Below, one piece after another: positions 35,601 through 48,800 of a stretch of 64,000 bases of DNA. Under the pieces are notes generated by a model that had not been told where the DNA came from, ran no database searches, and saw only the letters and a program-made list of their open reading frames with translations. The stretch covers positions 363,578 to 427,577 of the forward strand of contig NMRB01000350.1 of NCBI GenBank assembly GCA_002633025.1, in the 5' to 3' direction. The DNA comes from Notospermus geniculatus (Eukaryota > Nemertea > Pilidiophora > Heteronemertea > Lineidae). The position numbers and the translations under genes were made by a program. The first letter of the stretch is position 1. The number at the start of each line of letters is the position of its first letter.

Positions 35601-36678
35601 AAGACATGTCAACAATAGAATAATTTGGGCTTATGAATGGAATTCAGGGCCAGTAAGGCATGGAATTATGTGTGTAAGGTGAAGTACTGCACATTTCCAG
35701 ACACTGGCCACAGAGTGACAACAACAGGAAAAGCCTAATTCACTAACAGTAACAGCTATCATTGTGACGACTATACCCACATAGTAAGGCTTTGTAAAGG
35801 GCGACTCAAAATTGTCCTTATTTCAAAAGGTAGCCATCTTTGTACCGGTATGGACTGAGATTTTTGTGGGTCAAGTGCAGGGAAGCTTTCCTGAATGATT
35901 CAAACCTGTGAGATTTATAAGATGCTCTCAGCTCCAAACATGCCCCTTTATCCTCACTGTTGGGATCACAATGTTTCCTTTTATCGACAGCTGTGTTACA
36001 ACGCAGACACTAAGGGAGGCGAGACAACACACCATGAAGTAATGTGCAGGAAAAAAACGAAAAAAAAACAGCTTTGGGGAAGAAGTCGATTGAGTAGGCC
36101 TACAATCTACTGATCATTTCTTGCCTCATTGTTGAATACACATCACATTTCCCTCAAGACTTTCCACTATCTCACCATGTTTAGAACTGTGAAGGGTTCC
36201 CAGCAACAAAACTTACATGCTGAATAGTTCTCTTACTTGTATCCAGATGGCCATCTTCACATTCAGAAGAATAAAAGACGAAGACAGAATTCTATTTTCA
36301 ATATGTATGCATGATTAATCTCTACATATGGCGGTTTACAAGATGTGTTACAAAACACAGCGACCTCTGATGACTAAATCTGCACTTCAATGGTAAAGAT
36401 CAGGGGGAGTGTGGGAAATTGAAATACCAGCCTCACTCCACACTGCTGTATACCTAGGGTACAGGATAGAGCTGTTCCTTCAATTGTCCATGTCCCCACT
36501 AAATTACCGGTACCCATTGAGAGACTGCCTTTTCCAAAGAGAGGGCAGACATCTCCGACGTCAGGGTTTACACAAAGGACACACTGACAACCAGTGTTAA
36601 AAGACTTGTCAGATAATGTACAATATCAGCTTTAATGAGTTATAAATGCCGATTTGTCAGTATACTGACATCACACAT

Positions 36679-36849
36679 CAGTGGAACCTCAGTTTGCAGA
36701 CACCTTCAGCCAGGAAGACGCCTCTCTTTTGTGGACACTGAAGTTCAGTCCCCTGTTGATATTTATTTTTGTTCCATCTTGAGGACACCGCTCACTTCAG
36801 AACAGCATCTGTCAGTCACACAAGTGTCCTTAATAGAGAGGTTCCACTG
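36679..36849. mobile_element. CAGTGGAACCTC-family element, complete ends
   Basis: Begins CAGTGGAACCTC and ends GAGGTTCCACTG, perfect 12-bp inverted termini 171 bp apart. The interior carries words such as GGACAC and TTCAGTCCC that also appear in the related copy at 62893-63049. Noncoding DNA-transposon derivative; no clear target duplication was seen. Confidence 0.7.
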
Positions 36850-39369
36850 TTCTAAGTAAATGTTTAGAAATACCTCTGAGATTGCTGCTCTAAAATGCTG
36901 AGACTGGGCGAGGTGAATTCATGACATCCCCCGTTAGCTGTTCTGCCTCCTTCCAAAAATATTTCAAGTGGTTTTGTGTGAACAATAAATATAACAAATA
37001 CAATCAGAAATATACATGTACACTGTCTACTCAATTAAGTTGCGCTGCCTTGGTTCAAGTCTCCTGATTTACATCTTAGGGGTGTAAATAGCACTCATGG
37101 TATCAATACCCGACCCAGGCTCCATACAGCTGGTTCAAAACCTTCCATCATTCCTTCAGAGGCCTCCATATACATGTAGTCTGGTACTAGGTTGAACTCT
37201 GCAATGTTACATGACCCTGTTCACTATTTTGATGAGCTATTGCACAATACTTTAACAGGCGAGTCAAATGGTATGCATGTCACCTTGCCTACTGACTGTG
37301 TTTGTGGTCAAGCTGTTGGTAATAGACTAACCACAACTGACAAGGTTAGCCAAGTGCGATTTGCCTTAGGTGTCTGGAATGGACTATACAAGGTTCTGCT
37401 CACATTCTGCCAACATGTCATATTACCAAGACTCCAGACAACACAAATTAACTGAGTAGTAACACAGAGTTCAATTTCACTTTTAGAACATTTTGTCAGC
37501 CCTCATCCCATCTCCATGCACATGAACAACTGATGCATGTCTAAAACCGACCGACATGTACCAAGCCAGGACATTCTTTTGAGACGCACTGTATAACAAC
37601 ACACATAACTTATTCATGTATAAATAATCTTCCACATGCACTACCACTAAATACATATCTATGACATCATAATTTCCAATCCAAATTTACTGCAGCACCC
37701 TCTATTAATGACCAAGAGAGTGAGACAAATTCCTCGAATAATAAAAAAGTAAAAAATACATACATTAGTTGAAGTCGGTGTGAAATATCTTGATATTTCA
37801 GTCAGTAAAAACAAATAAATAAACACTGAATCAAATTCTTGTTATTTTTTGCCACAACCTGTGGAGATGAAGAACCAGATGGCAATCCTCATCAACACAA
37901 ACCTTTCGTCAACAACCTCAAGATGTCTTGTCCAAAAACTTCCATCATGTTTTGCCGTACACCATCAAAATCCCCCCCCCCTCCTGTACACATCATTATG
38001 GACTGGTCATTTCATTGGAGTCCAGTTCTAAATGTGCTTCCATACTTTGAATACAGAGGGTGGGGCCAGTGACCTGTTCCGGAGAGTTTGGGAAACAATA
38101 CGGCAGTAGGGTCATACACTGAGAAATCATTATGCCAGAGAGGGATCATGGGAAGACTACCGAGGTAATATGATTGTCGAACTGTCAGAAATGCGACTGT
38201 CCACTCCTTAGCCTGTCATCTGAATTACTTTAAGAGGCTGGAGCACATGAACACGAAGTACACCATTGACTCACAACAGAGTGGTAAGGGAGGGACCATC
38301 TCAGAATGCAGAGAATACCAAAACAAGTCTTAAGAAATGATTAATGATTTGCGGCATGATGTTCAGTACCGGTAATGTATGAAAGTGATTTTGAGAGACC
38401 TTCCCACAGATGAACCCCATTTCTTTATGACGACACCTCATGAATTTTGAGATGGCCCCTATTGCTTTACAATGTGTTATACATTTGAATATTTCTGACC
38501 AAACAGATTCGCATCTCACAAGTAAGCCCCAGTCATGTTGAGATGAATGGCTGGGACCTTCACAAAGCAACCATAGAACTAGTACATCATCCATTAACGG
38601 CCATACGGATGGGAGAAGACACCAGCCATCTAATGGACTAGTTCTATGGAGGATCTGTGTGTACAAGAATGTGCTTAGAATCCATCAATGCACAAGTTCA
38701 AATTCCATCGCAATATTGCATAGAAATGAAAAGATTCTACATACAACATAAGTTATACCGGTACCTCTAAAAGCGTTAGTTTAATCTCAGAATAATCTCA
38801 TAACATTGTCCAATCCAAGCCTTAAAACCCATTATGCAAAATTACATTGAGTAGGAAGTCCTGGTGATTGATACGATAATATAGCCTACAAAAAGCTGGC
38901 AAGTACCCCAAAACGAGACATGGGTGTTGCGTGTAAACTATTTAGAGGTGGCCGTTGTATGTACCCTGTTGGCCGAGTAGCACCTATCATCAGTCATGGT
39001 CACTGAAGACCTGAACCCACTGGAGCAGTTTTCCACTTGAGTTTTACAACAGGCTTTGATACATAAGGCATTCTGGCCTGCCAAACGTTGGCACTTGACA
39101 GTTGTCATGGTTATCTTGCGAGAAAGAATGAACACAATGCCTGTGGAAACAGTGGAGAAAACGGCCAGAGTGGGTCCTGGCCTTTACAATAGTCCAGAAG
39201 ATTGCACTGAACAGGAAAAACAAGCTGTATTCATTTCATGGTCAACCAATGAAGATTGTCGTACTTAGTGAGCTCTTTAACACTGGCCACGGATAACAAA
39301 CCTAACGAGATCTCGTAATCCCTGTATAAATATAGTGAGGAAGAATGATTTTGATTAGAACCTTCTAGC

Positions 39370-39496
39370 CAATCAGGGCAGGCCTTGCCATTTGAGGAGT
39401 GGAGAGTGATTGCTCTTCTCGTGAACAATAAAGCTCTATTGTTCATGAGGAGAGCAATCACTCTCCCACTCCTCAAATTGCAAGGCCTGCAATCAG
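39370..39496. repeat. Long near-perfect hairpin
   Basis: The arms of about 60 bp (39370-39431 and 39434-39496) pair with roughly 90% identity around a few-base loop at AGCTCT. They include GGAGAGTGATTGCTCT and its inverse. It starts about 270 bp beyond the ADGRA stop codon, so it may fall in that transcript's 3' untranslated region. A MITE is the simplest reading. Confidence 0.7.
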
Positions 39497-39760
39497 GGGC
39501 CTTATAACATTATGATACAGGATGATTCAACGACCCGTTTCATTCTACATGTAGGCCTGCAACACTCTCAGGAAAGCAAACATTTTACAAAACCAGATAA
39601 TGACAAAAACGAAACATGTCTACATTTTCTGCAGTAGGCCAATTTTTGGCCAAGAGCACATCCGAAAGTTTGACAGAAGCATCTACTGGATCGCCATCTC
39701 AACGACATGAAGGAAATCTGACTGGAGGTGCAGAGAGTGCAACATAAAGTGTGCCTATCT

Positions 39761-39825
39761 CTAGACGGTCGTGTTTATGCTGTTCCCCGTGGGTGCAGGC
39801 GGCGTTTGGTTGTTGACTAACAAAC
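39761..39825 (-). CDS. ADGRA3: ADGRA last exon with PDZ ligand
   Basis: 65 bp, too short to stand out as an open frame. The acceptor TTTCTGTCTGTGTAG ends at 39826. Its first two bases complete a Ser codon begun by the upstream exon (phase 1), and the peptide ends SINTTV before TAG at 39763-39761. Vertebrate GPR124/GPR125 end in ETTV, a class I PDZ ligand. The match of phase, acceptor and terminal TTV makes the exon convincing without transcript data. Confidence 0.85.
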
Positions 39826-42800
39826 CTACACAGACAGAAATAAAAGAGAACAACATTTTACAAGATGTGCAGAATATGAGACAACAGTAGGGAGAGGGGA
39901 GACAAATTCAACATCATAATGTCTGATGAGTTCTGCCAATGAAAATGGGTCACTTTTTATCGAAATTTATGTACAAAGATTGGGAATTTCAGTCACATGT
40001 CATCATTATCATCACAAGTGGAATCTTATTGGTTCAGAGTGGCAGCGTAGGGATTACAACATGCGGGATGACCACGATTATTACGACACAGTGACCTTTG
40101 ACCTCTACAGGACACAATATGCAAGACATGGTGGAAGGGAGGTAACGTTTGAGTGGATCGAGGGGTGAATACTTTACTTACTTGCTTCAGCCTTTTTACA
40201 TCTTCGTTTCTCCCGCCTTGGGAGCCACATTCCATCATCATCATCCGAACTCGAAGACGAGTTGTCCATATTTTCTAATAATCCATTTGCCATTTGTTCA
40301 TACGCCGAGACAGATCGTGGGAAATTTGACGACGAGCGACTCCCGCTTTCCACCATGTATGGTGGGGGTTTTCCCACCGGGATTTTATCACGATGTTCTT
40401 GTGGCACGTGTGCGTATGCGTGATGCTTCTTTGGTTTGTCCTTGAACTCATCTTCCCATGAACGTTGTTTTGATAGTCCGCTGCGCCGCCTATGCCGGTG
40501 GTCACCATGACGATGCCGGTGTCGGCGATGGCGCCGATCCACTTGACTATCTGAATCATGCTTGTGCGAGTAGGTAGTGTCTGATTTGGCAGGAGAATGA
40601 GGGCGATGGCGCTGCGGTATACGCTGTTCCAGCTGTTCCAAAAAGTTCACTTGATTGTGAATGCAGCCATCTTTATCATTGTCAAACTTTCCGCGATGAC
40701 AGTCATCATCTGTGATTGAGTCATGTGACTTGTTCTTATGGCCATCAGATCCTGAAGAATGGGGACGAGATTTTGAATGAGATTGCATCCGATGTCGCTT
40801 GGGCTGTAAGTTTTCGATTAGTGGAAGTTCATTACCGCATGAACCAAGACTCCTCTCCTTCAGCTCACATTCCTCGCAGATTTTCCCGCTGCATTCTGGC
40901 CCGCAACACGTGGTAGGTGGCCCCTGCACCTTCAACCCACCACTTAAAGGAGTCACTAACGCTATGGGTGGGGGTGGAGGGGGAAATGTCAGAGAGCCCC
41001 CTGGTGATGAATCATGACATTCAGGACAGCCGCCAGGTGAAGTTTGATTTTGTGGTGTCGGTGGCAGTGTGTGACCTGAGGGAGATTTCTTCCTCTCAAT
41101 AGGAGAGCTACACTGAGGAGGTTGCTGCGCACCAACTGGCACCATCTGTTTCCGGTCACCAGGAACAGACGACACAGATCCAATGACTGGCTGCATTGGC
41201 GGCTTATGAGATCTCCGTCCATCTTTCCCATCTAAATAACTCTGAATTTCTAAACTACAAATGTCGCTATTCGTGCCATTGCTGTGGCGTTTATTCGGCT
41301 CAGCAGCTGCACTCAAACATTTATCCAAAGAGCTCTGACTGTGATCCTCCTTAATACCAGTATTCAAATGTTGCAGATGATCCCGGCGGGCCTGATGCCG
41401 TCGTTTACGCTCCCAGAATTTGTTTGCGATGACATTTTGGCGAGGGTTGTAAAATATGGAGACAGGTATTTCCTGTGGTTGGTTAACATTCCCGGGTTGG
41501 TGATGGACATTTGCCGACTGATGATGAACTGGTGTAACCTGGTGGACACTGACAATTGATGGCTCTGAGAATTTAGCAGTTTGTGATGCGACTAGATTTA
41601 TATTTGACTTGTTCTGTTTTGGTCCGCCATTCCGGTGTGGCAACGTGCCGTTTAGGCCAGTCCCCGACTGCATTGATTTATCCGTCACAGACCCTGACTC
41701 ATGGCCACTAAGAACGGTCTCCTGAGTCACATGACCATTAGCCTGGGGCACCTTAAGCTTTGGCACATGCGCTTCCAGCTCCGAAGACGGTTGTGCCGGG
41801 ACTTGAATATCATACATCCGTTCCTGCGGTTCACAGCAGAGAAACCGGTTCCAACTCGTCCGTGCGTCCCGCCGGGACAAGCAGTAAAACACAAAAATGA
41901 ATATCCCCAAAGCGGCACTGGAGAATCCGTAGGAGTAACTGAAAATCAGCTCCTGATATGGTAAGATAAACTTGAAACTGAATGGTTTCGCAATCAAGAG
42001 AGCACCATTGATCCACATAAATATGTACAAAAACAGTAAAAATATGAGCGCACGCATCTGACTGATGACACGGTGTTCCGTGTCGACGATCGTTGAAGTG
42101 GACGCTGAATCAGTCGTCCCGTTCGTCGGCGCGCATGGGATCCCTTCTTCTGTCAGTTCAATATCGTCTGTATCAGTCGATTCCTTGGAGCCATTGTTCG
42201 TCCCCTTTAGGGCGCACCCTATACACATGAACAGTACTACATTAGTCAGCAGTAGGACCCCCGCCGGGCCGACTAAGGCACCCATGCTCGGCTCCGCAGA
42301 TAAGAAACAATATTGACGACTGGCGTAATGTTTCATGTTAACAGCTGCCGTAATGCCACAAATAATGAGAGTTACTCCGTATCCGAGGAGATAGAACCGT
42401 ATCATGGGCCGAGGGGGGACTGGTTCAAGAGGGTCTTCAGGGGGCGGTGGAGGGCGTTGGTCTTTGGCTATCTTTTTGTACATATTGCTGAAAAGGAACC
42501 AAAGACAGATTCAATGAAGTGATTTAACAATGTCATCTTGTGTCTTAGCCACCATTTTCCAGCACACCACAGTGGCAAAGGCATGCTGTCTGTAAACATT
42601 TCGGTGGATCCGCACCTCACGATGCATCATTAGGTCGAAACTACTGAGTCACAAACAAGGCAAAGTCCAGGCAAACTGACTGACCATTATAATTGAGGTC
42701 TTGCAAGTTTGGAAGAAGAGTTACCTTGTCGTTATAGTAATCCAAAATAAAGTAGAAATTGAGAAATAATGGATGATGATTCCAATGATCTGGCAAGCGA

Positions 42801-45800
42801 GGAGGTGGTCGGTACGTATCACGCCCATCGTGAACGCGAGGATGAGGATGAGGATGCAGAGACAGATGTTGACTACTGAATGTTTCAGTTTCTTGGAGAC
42901 CATGATATTCCTGAAATGGAAAGTGAAGAAAGCATGAATTGAGAGGTTTTGAAAGGGACACAAGAAGGTGAAAAGCCTGGAGCGTCAGGTTCATTATGGC
43001 AAATGATCAGAGCCCTTTGTCTTTCCAAGTTGATTAAGTTGCATAAGAGATGATTTCATCTGTTGTGGCCTTTCAAACAGGGTCTCAGTGTATTCATGAT
43101 GTCCTCCCATGAGCTGCCTGAATAAAGCAGAAGACTTACCGATGACATGTGCAGTATGAAGCAATGGTTGTCATCATACAGATGACACACACCAGGCTAC
43201 CAGCATAGACGACAGGCTCCATGATGAACAATTCGATTGGGATAGGCCCCAGCACCTGCATCACGCCGAAGTTTGTGAGATGTGAACAATGGATTTCTGT
43301 CTGATTGCTCTCCTGACGTGAGATCGTGCAACCGTTGGTCAGCCAGCCGCCGATTCCATCTGCAATGTAAGATGAGACATTTCAGACTTCACAACAACAT
43401 CATCGATAGATACTGGCACTTGGAAAACTTCAACCGATGCTTGAGTTAACTGGTAGGAGCAGGGAACTCAAGGATGGAGCCAAAGGTGGAACTTGGTCAG
43501 CACTTACTGTTGGCGTTAAAGTCCCAGTAGACTGGCCAATATTTTGCCGAGGTTTGCGCCACCTGGAGGCGAATGATGATCGGTGTAGTCAGATTCTCAA
43601 CTGGGGCTTCCGCTGGAAGAAAAGACACAAGATATAAGCGATTTATGCCATGGATAGGTCCTATATTTCTTCCATAATGAACAGAAGTACATGTACTGAT
43701 AACTACACTGGGCTCTGATCTTCCCCATAACCTGAATCTTTCACAAGATGAGCTCAACTTACATATTTTGGACGAAATGACATTGGTGCTGACGGCCAAT
43801 CTTGCTTCATACTCAGACCCAACACTTGAGGACACAATGGGAAACAGCCTGGCGTTCTTGTACACAATGAACTGGACTTTGAAATCTGAGCCGGTGATAC
43901 CGTAGAGACCCCTCATGTTCTGGAGCAGTGGACTGGGCAACGTGATCGAGGCACGGGGATTCTGGAAGTACGAGACACTAGATGAAATCACATCTAACTA
44001 TTCATCATGGAATAACGAGCCAATCTCAATCAGAAAGTATCAGTGACCAGTGACACAAGTGACTACCCATAGCTTTCTACAGCAGAGTTGCCCATAGAAG
44101 CAAACTTGTGTGAGAAACGTCTCATGTGGCGTTTAGACCAAGCATATGTTACCTTCTCATCAAATATAGCTTTATCATCAAGGTCATGGCAGCGGAAGTT
44201 GCTACTGTTGGTATTCTTGGGTGGATGTGATTGGATGGAACACGTCATCCCGCTAAAACTACCCGGGTGGATCTTAAACGCTTCAAAGGCAACACCCTTG
44301 GAGGAGTGGCTTGCATACTTCTTCGCATCTAACAGGATGTTAGGGAGGTGTTCAATCACTTGGACCATTCTGGAATAGAAAGTTGAGAGTTGTCCTCACG
44401 ACAGAGTTCAAAATGGGGAGAAATGACCACTTTGGGGCTGAACTTTGGTTTCCTTAATACAGCAGTGCCGTCAAGGTAAACGTGTCTGTTGGAGAGGTTT
44501 CACAGTATGTCCTTGCGGCATTGAATAACAATAATCTGTTTGGCTGCTGGTTTCTGACTTTAACTCATCTGCTCCCAGGTTTGAGCAGACAGAATCTTCT
44601 GCTGAAATTTTCTAAAATCCTTGACAATAAATTGGAAAGATTTTGAAGAAACATTCTTCAGATGGTTGATAGGAACAATCGTACTTCAAATATTTTTCAA
44701 ATTTAGTACCATAGGATGCGGAAAAATTTTGTCAGAAGATGCCGTCTGCTGGATTCTGGGGGTGGATGAGTTAAGTGAACATGATTAACATGTTGGTCGA
44801 AGGACCAGTCTGAACGTATCTACCTTGAACAAGCCTGGTGGGTTTTCTGTGCATCGATCAGCAGACTGTCTGGCAACTCCATCACGACACTGATGATGTC
44901 CAGCATCACGTCAACAATCTGAAGAACAAATCAAAATCTTAGGACGATGAGTGAAATTAAGGGAAGAAAGATGTTAGAGCAATGTGTTGACTTAGATATC
45001 TAACAAGTACAGCCGAGTTCTGAGCTCAAATCCCACAGTCATCATGTTACCGTGACCATTGATCGATTGGAAATTCCCGACTTGAGGGAATTTCGATTTC
45101 GCATAACACCTCAGGCGTATATCTGGAGCAGCGAAGTGGCATTCAGCTGGAGAAAATGACAACATCATGCTAGATTTTCCCAGTGGGTATTGCAAGCGCT
45201 GCAACTGACGTGAATATTAAGGAACTGACATTTAAATTGGATATTTTGTTATGACGTTTTTGATTGTGTTGTTCAGATTGCAGTTTGTGGTGGTTTGTGG
45301 CCAAGGTTGAAGATTCTGATCTGTTGCCCCCTGCTCTGGACTAGCTACATCCAGCAGGAAATTGAGCAGGTCCAAAGAATAAACATGGCAGTAATGGCAA
45401 GGAAGTCTTGTGGAGATCCTTCATTTGTTTTTCAATTGATTGGCAGCTGTTGCCAAAGCCCAAGGCAGACGTTAGAGCATGAAATGCCAGAGTTACCACC
45501 CCAGGGGCCTACAGCGCATGAAAAGCCAGAGTTATCACCCCAGGGGCCTTCAGCGCATGAAAAGCCAGAGCAACCACCCCAGGGGCCTAAAGATCGGCTT
45601 TCTGATTCAATTACCATTTCCAGCCTTGTCAAATACAGCACGCAAGGCTGATATCCGAGTGGTAGGGGCCAAGGATATGACAAATAACAAATGTAACCCG
45701 CATGCTTCAGTTAGCACGGAATTATTAGCATGGACATGCTAGCCTTGGGGAAGTCTCATACAAGGCTTTTGTTTCTATGGATGGAAAAGGCATGTGCAAA

Positions 45801-48800
45801 CACGTCATGAAGCGCATTGTGGGGGAGTTTTGTACAGCAAAGTCACAGGAAGTGTATGATCAACATCGCCAAGTGAGTTCATTCAAGTTGCCCGTTTTGG
45901 GCATGTATCTCTGCAACCTTGTTTTCACTACTTACCTCATGATTGGTGGATACAAAAACGCTGAATTTGCCGATTATGTCGGAGAGGTAGATGATATCAA
46001 GTTTGTCCTGGAGACCGTACCCGTTACCAATATACTGGCGTAGATGTATTGCCTTTGAATACACATTCGTTTGGTTCAGCTGAAGCTGGAAAGAGATCAG
46101 AAAGTTTCGTGTAAGTTAGAGATCAGCAAGGACAACTGGAGGACGGGCCAATTTCCATCCTTTCCCAGTGGCGGATCCAGGAGTTGCCGAACGGGGGGGG
46201 GGGGGGGCCGAAAATTTTGGGGTAAAAGTGCCGGAAACGCGATTTCCTGGCACCTGGGCAGGCCAAATTGAACTTTCTTTTTACTGAAAATGAGGGGTCT
46301 GATTATATGCCTTCCAAAATGTTTGCACCTCGGCGGCTGAACGGGGGGGGCGTGCGCCGGGCACGCCCCCCCCTTGGATCCGCCACTGTTTCCTTCATAA
46401 TGGTGAAAATTTAGCTGACAGTATTGGCATTTTTATATTGCCACCAGAATCCTACATGACCAATACTTACCATACTGTACTGTTCCAACACCCTCGTCAT
46501 CTCCAGCATATACTGACACTGCATCGCATCCAAATTCACCCACTTTCCATCTGCATTACACGTATAATAAGCCTTCGGTGGAGCCTTCCCATGATAACTT
46601 GCCGATTTTCCAGTCTCACAGACATGTTCAATGGTCACACCAGAGACGGTTTTTGGCCATTCGAACCAACCTCGGCTCGTCTTCACCTGGGTCCGAGGAC
46701 AGTGTAACGTATCGTCAGAAATGACGACAATATTCACCGCTTTGGATGCATTCCCTTGTGGTGTCTGCACCTGACACGTCCATATCCCAGAATTCTTCAC
46801 TTCTAAGTTTCTCAGCGTCAGACGATTCATGATAATCTTGTTTTTCTCAGCAGGTTTCGTTGAGACAAGAATTCCTGCCGATTGGTTGGTTTCCACTTTC
46901 TTTCCCTCGCGGAACCAGACGACGTCGGTTTTGGTGTCAATGGCAGACGCTCGACATTCAAACGGGAGCTCATCTCCCTGGAAGACCACCTGACTCTTGG
47001 AGGGGCTGATAGCAAACACGGGCAGCTCAATAGGCCAGTCTGAAAGTACACAAGATAGTTTGGGTTAAGTTTTTTGATATCGTGTGGTCGAGTTCCAACG
47101 TTTCCCTCGTACGTTTATTGCCTCCAATCAATTATAAGTTGAATAGCCCCCCACGATTCATGAATGACACTAAATACATTGCAGCCCACCCAAACTCAGC
47201 GGTATGCCAATTAATATAACATAATCGATGAAATTACAACACATTGGATGGAAAATCATGCAAGCTTGAGCTCTCACGAACACAGGGACAAAACTTGGTG
47301 GAAAAAAACTCTATTGTCCTCGCAGAATCCATGTGAATCACCATATTATGATTTTCATGCCTTTTGTGCAACTGCTGTCCGATATTCTGATTTGATTCAA
47401 GCACAGGCGACAAATCATACAGGCAATTTTTTTTCACCAGGTTGCTCACAATCGCCAAACTCCTTTACTGCCTGTCTCCCCGTCCAACAAACTTCAAACT
47501 TGCAAATCATACTGGCAAATGTTTTTTTTTATTTTACCAGGTTTCACACAATTGGTTAACTTCATCACCTCCTTGTCTAACAATGTACAAACTGATCAAT
47601 CATGATATTGGCAATGTTTTTTTACCAGGTATTTCAAACTTTACACACTCACCAGGCTTATTTCAAGATGAACAAACCAAGCAAACATATCGACGAACAT
47701 CGCATCTCGTGTTCGCTGACTCATTAAAACAATGCGACAATTTACACGTCAACATTCGTGCCGTAATGAGGGTGAGTTTACCCCGCCCGAGGGCATCGGT
47801 CCACAATTAACGAGAGTGCTATTGTGACAGTGTTGGCACTCTAACGGGGGTTACAGAGATGAAAGCAGCATGACGATCAAGAACACAGGACACGATCCAA
47901 CCAACTGCCGTGCTTTCCACCTCCGTGGAGAACCAAATTCTCCTAATGACCATGATATTCAAACTTAACTAAGTTGGTTTCTGGGGTTTTTAATCATGGA
48001 AATGGCAGATCCTTCAATTTGAGAGATCAGGGACCTTAGTCACCATCTTCCGGAGGGCTTGCAGATCTGTAAGTTGACTTAGTTCGTCCTCCATCCCTAT
48101 GGCTATGCTGGTACAAATTTAGTTCAAGAATAAGCAAATACAACATGTAGCAGCCGCAGTGGGGAAGTGCAAACATCAGTGTCCTTCACCTCTGTGGTTG
48201 AAGGTGCAACTCCTGATGATGCTCATTTTGTGACGGAGAGGGTAACTCTGATGAATCATTCCAATTAATTCCATCCGCAGCATCAACTCACCCTAGAAAT
48301 GTAACCAAACAATATCCAAGTCCCCCTTTAATAATCCCCATCAAAGCACCATTGTGAGATGAAATCAGTCGAACTTAAAACTGAGTCAAATTACAATTTT
48401 CCATTAATCTTTACTAAGCTTTCTTGAATAGACATATAATCATTCACATGAGGTTGTTTTGAAGAGGATGATGGTCAAATATCAGGGTCATACGAAGGTG
48501 AAAGATTGTGGGCTACCTTAGAATACCTGGATTTAAAGTATACACCAACCAAACCAATACTCCATAAATTGCAATCCGACTCCTGTTTCTTCGAGATAGC
48601 TGATTGGTGAAGGAAGCAGTATCAACTCCTGCCACCTATAAAACCAGTTTTGGAACAAGGGAACCTCTCTATTACGGACACCTTACAAAACGGTAACTTT
48701 GAAAACCATGCAAACCATTGCATCTTTCCTGCGACTTTCTAGGGGTACCTACACACCAAATATGACGACTCTAGGCTCGATAATTCTCACAACCATAGAT

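Larger units (their letters stand above)
35601..39760. other. Intergenic region between convergent ARMH3 and ADGRA
   Basis: No coding sequence is recognised. It holds a DNA-transposon remnant (36679-36849), an inverted repeat (about 38570-38650, with ACTAGTTCTATGG ends) and the long hairpin at 39370-39496. On the - strand it probably includes the 3' untranslated region of the ADGRA gene; candidate hexamers are ATTAAA near 38772 and AATAAA near 36768, neither proven. Confidence 0.6.

Noticed and set aside
38301-38666. 121-codon minus-strand frame beyond the receptor's last exon
   Set aside because: No family resemblance; part of it is an inverted repeat. The receptor coding sequence already ends at 39761.
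39370-39496. microRNA precursor
   Set aside because: The arms are too long and too perfectly paired for a usual precursor, and a MITE origin is simpler; small-RNA data would be needed.
40174-40559. Other-frame ORFs opposite or overlapping the ADGRA tail exon
   Set aside because: Shadows of the real coding frame and its repetitive His/Arg codons.
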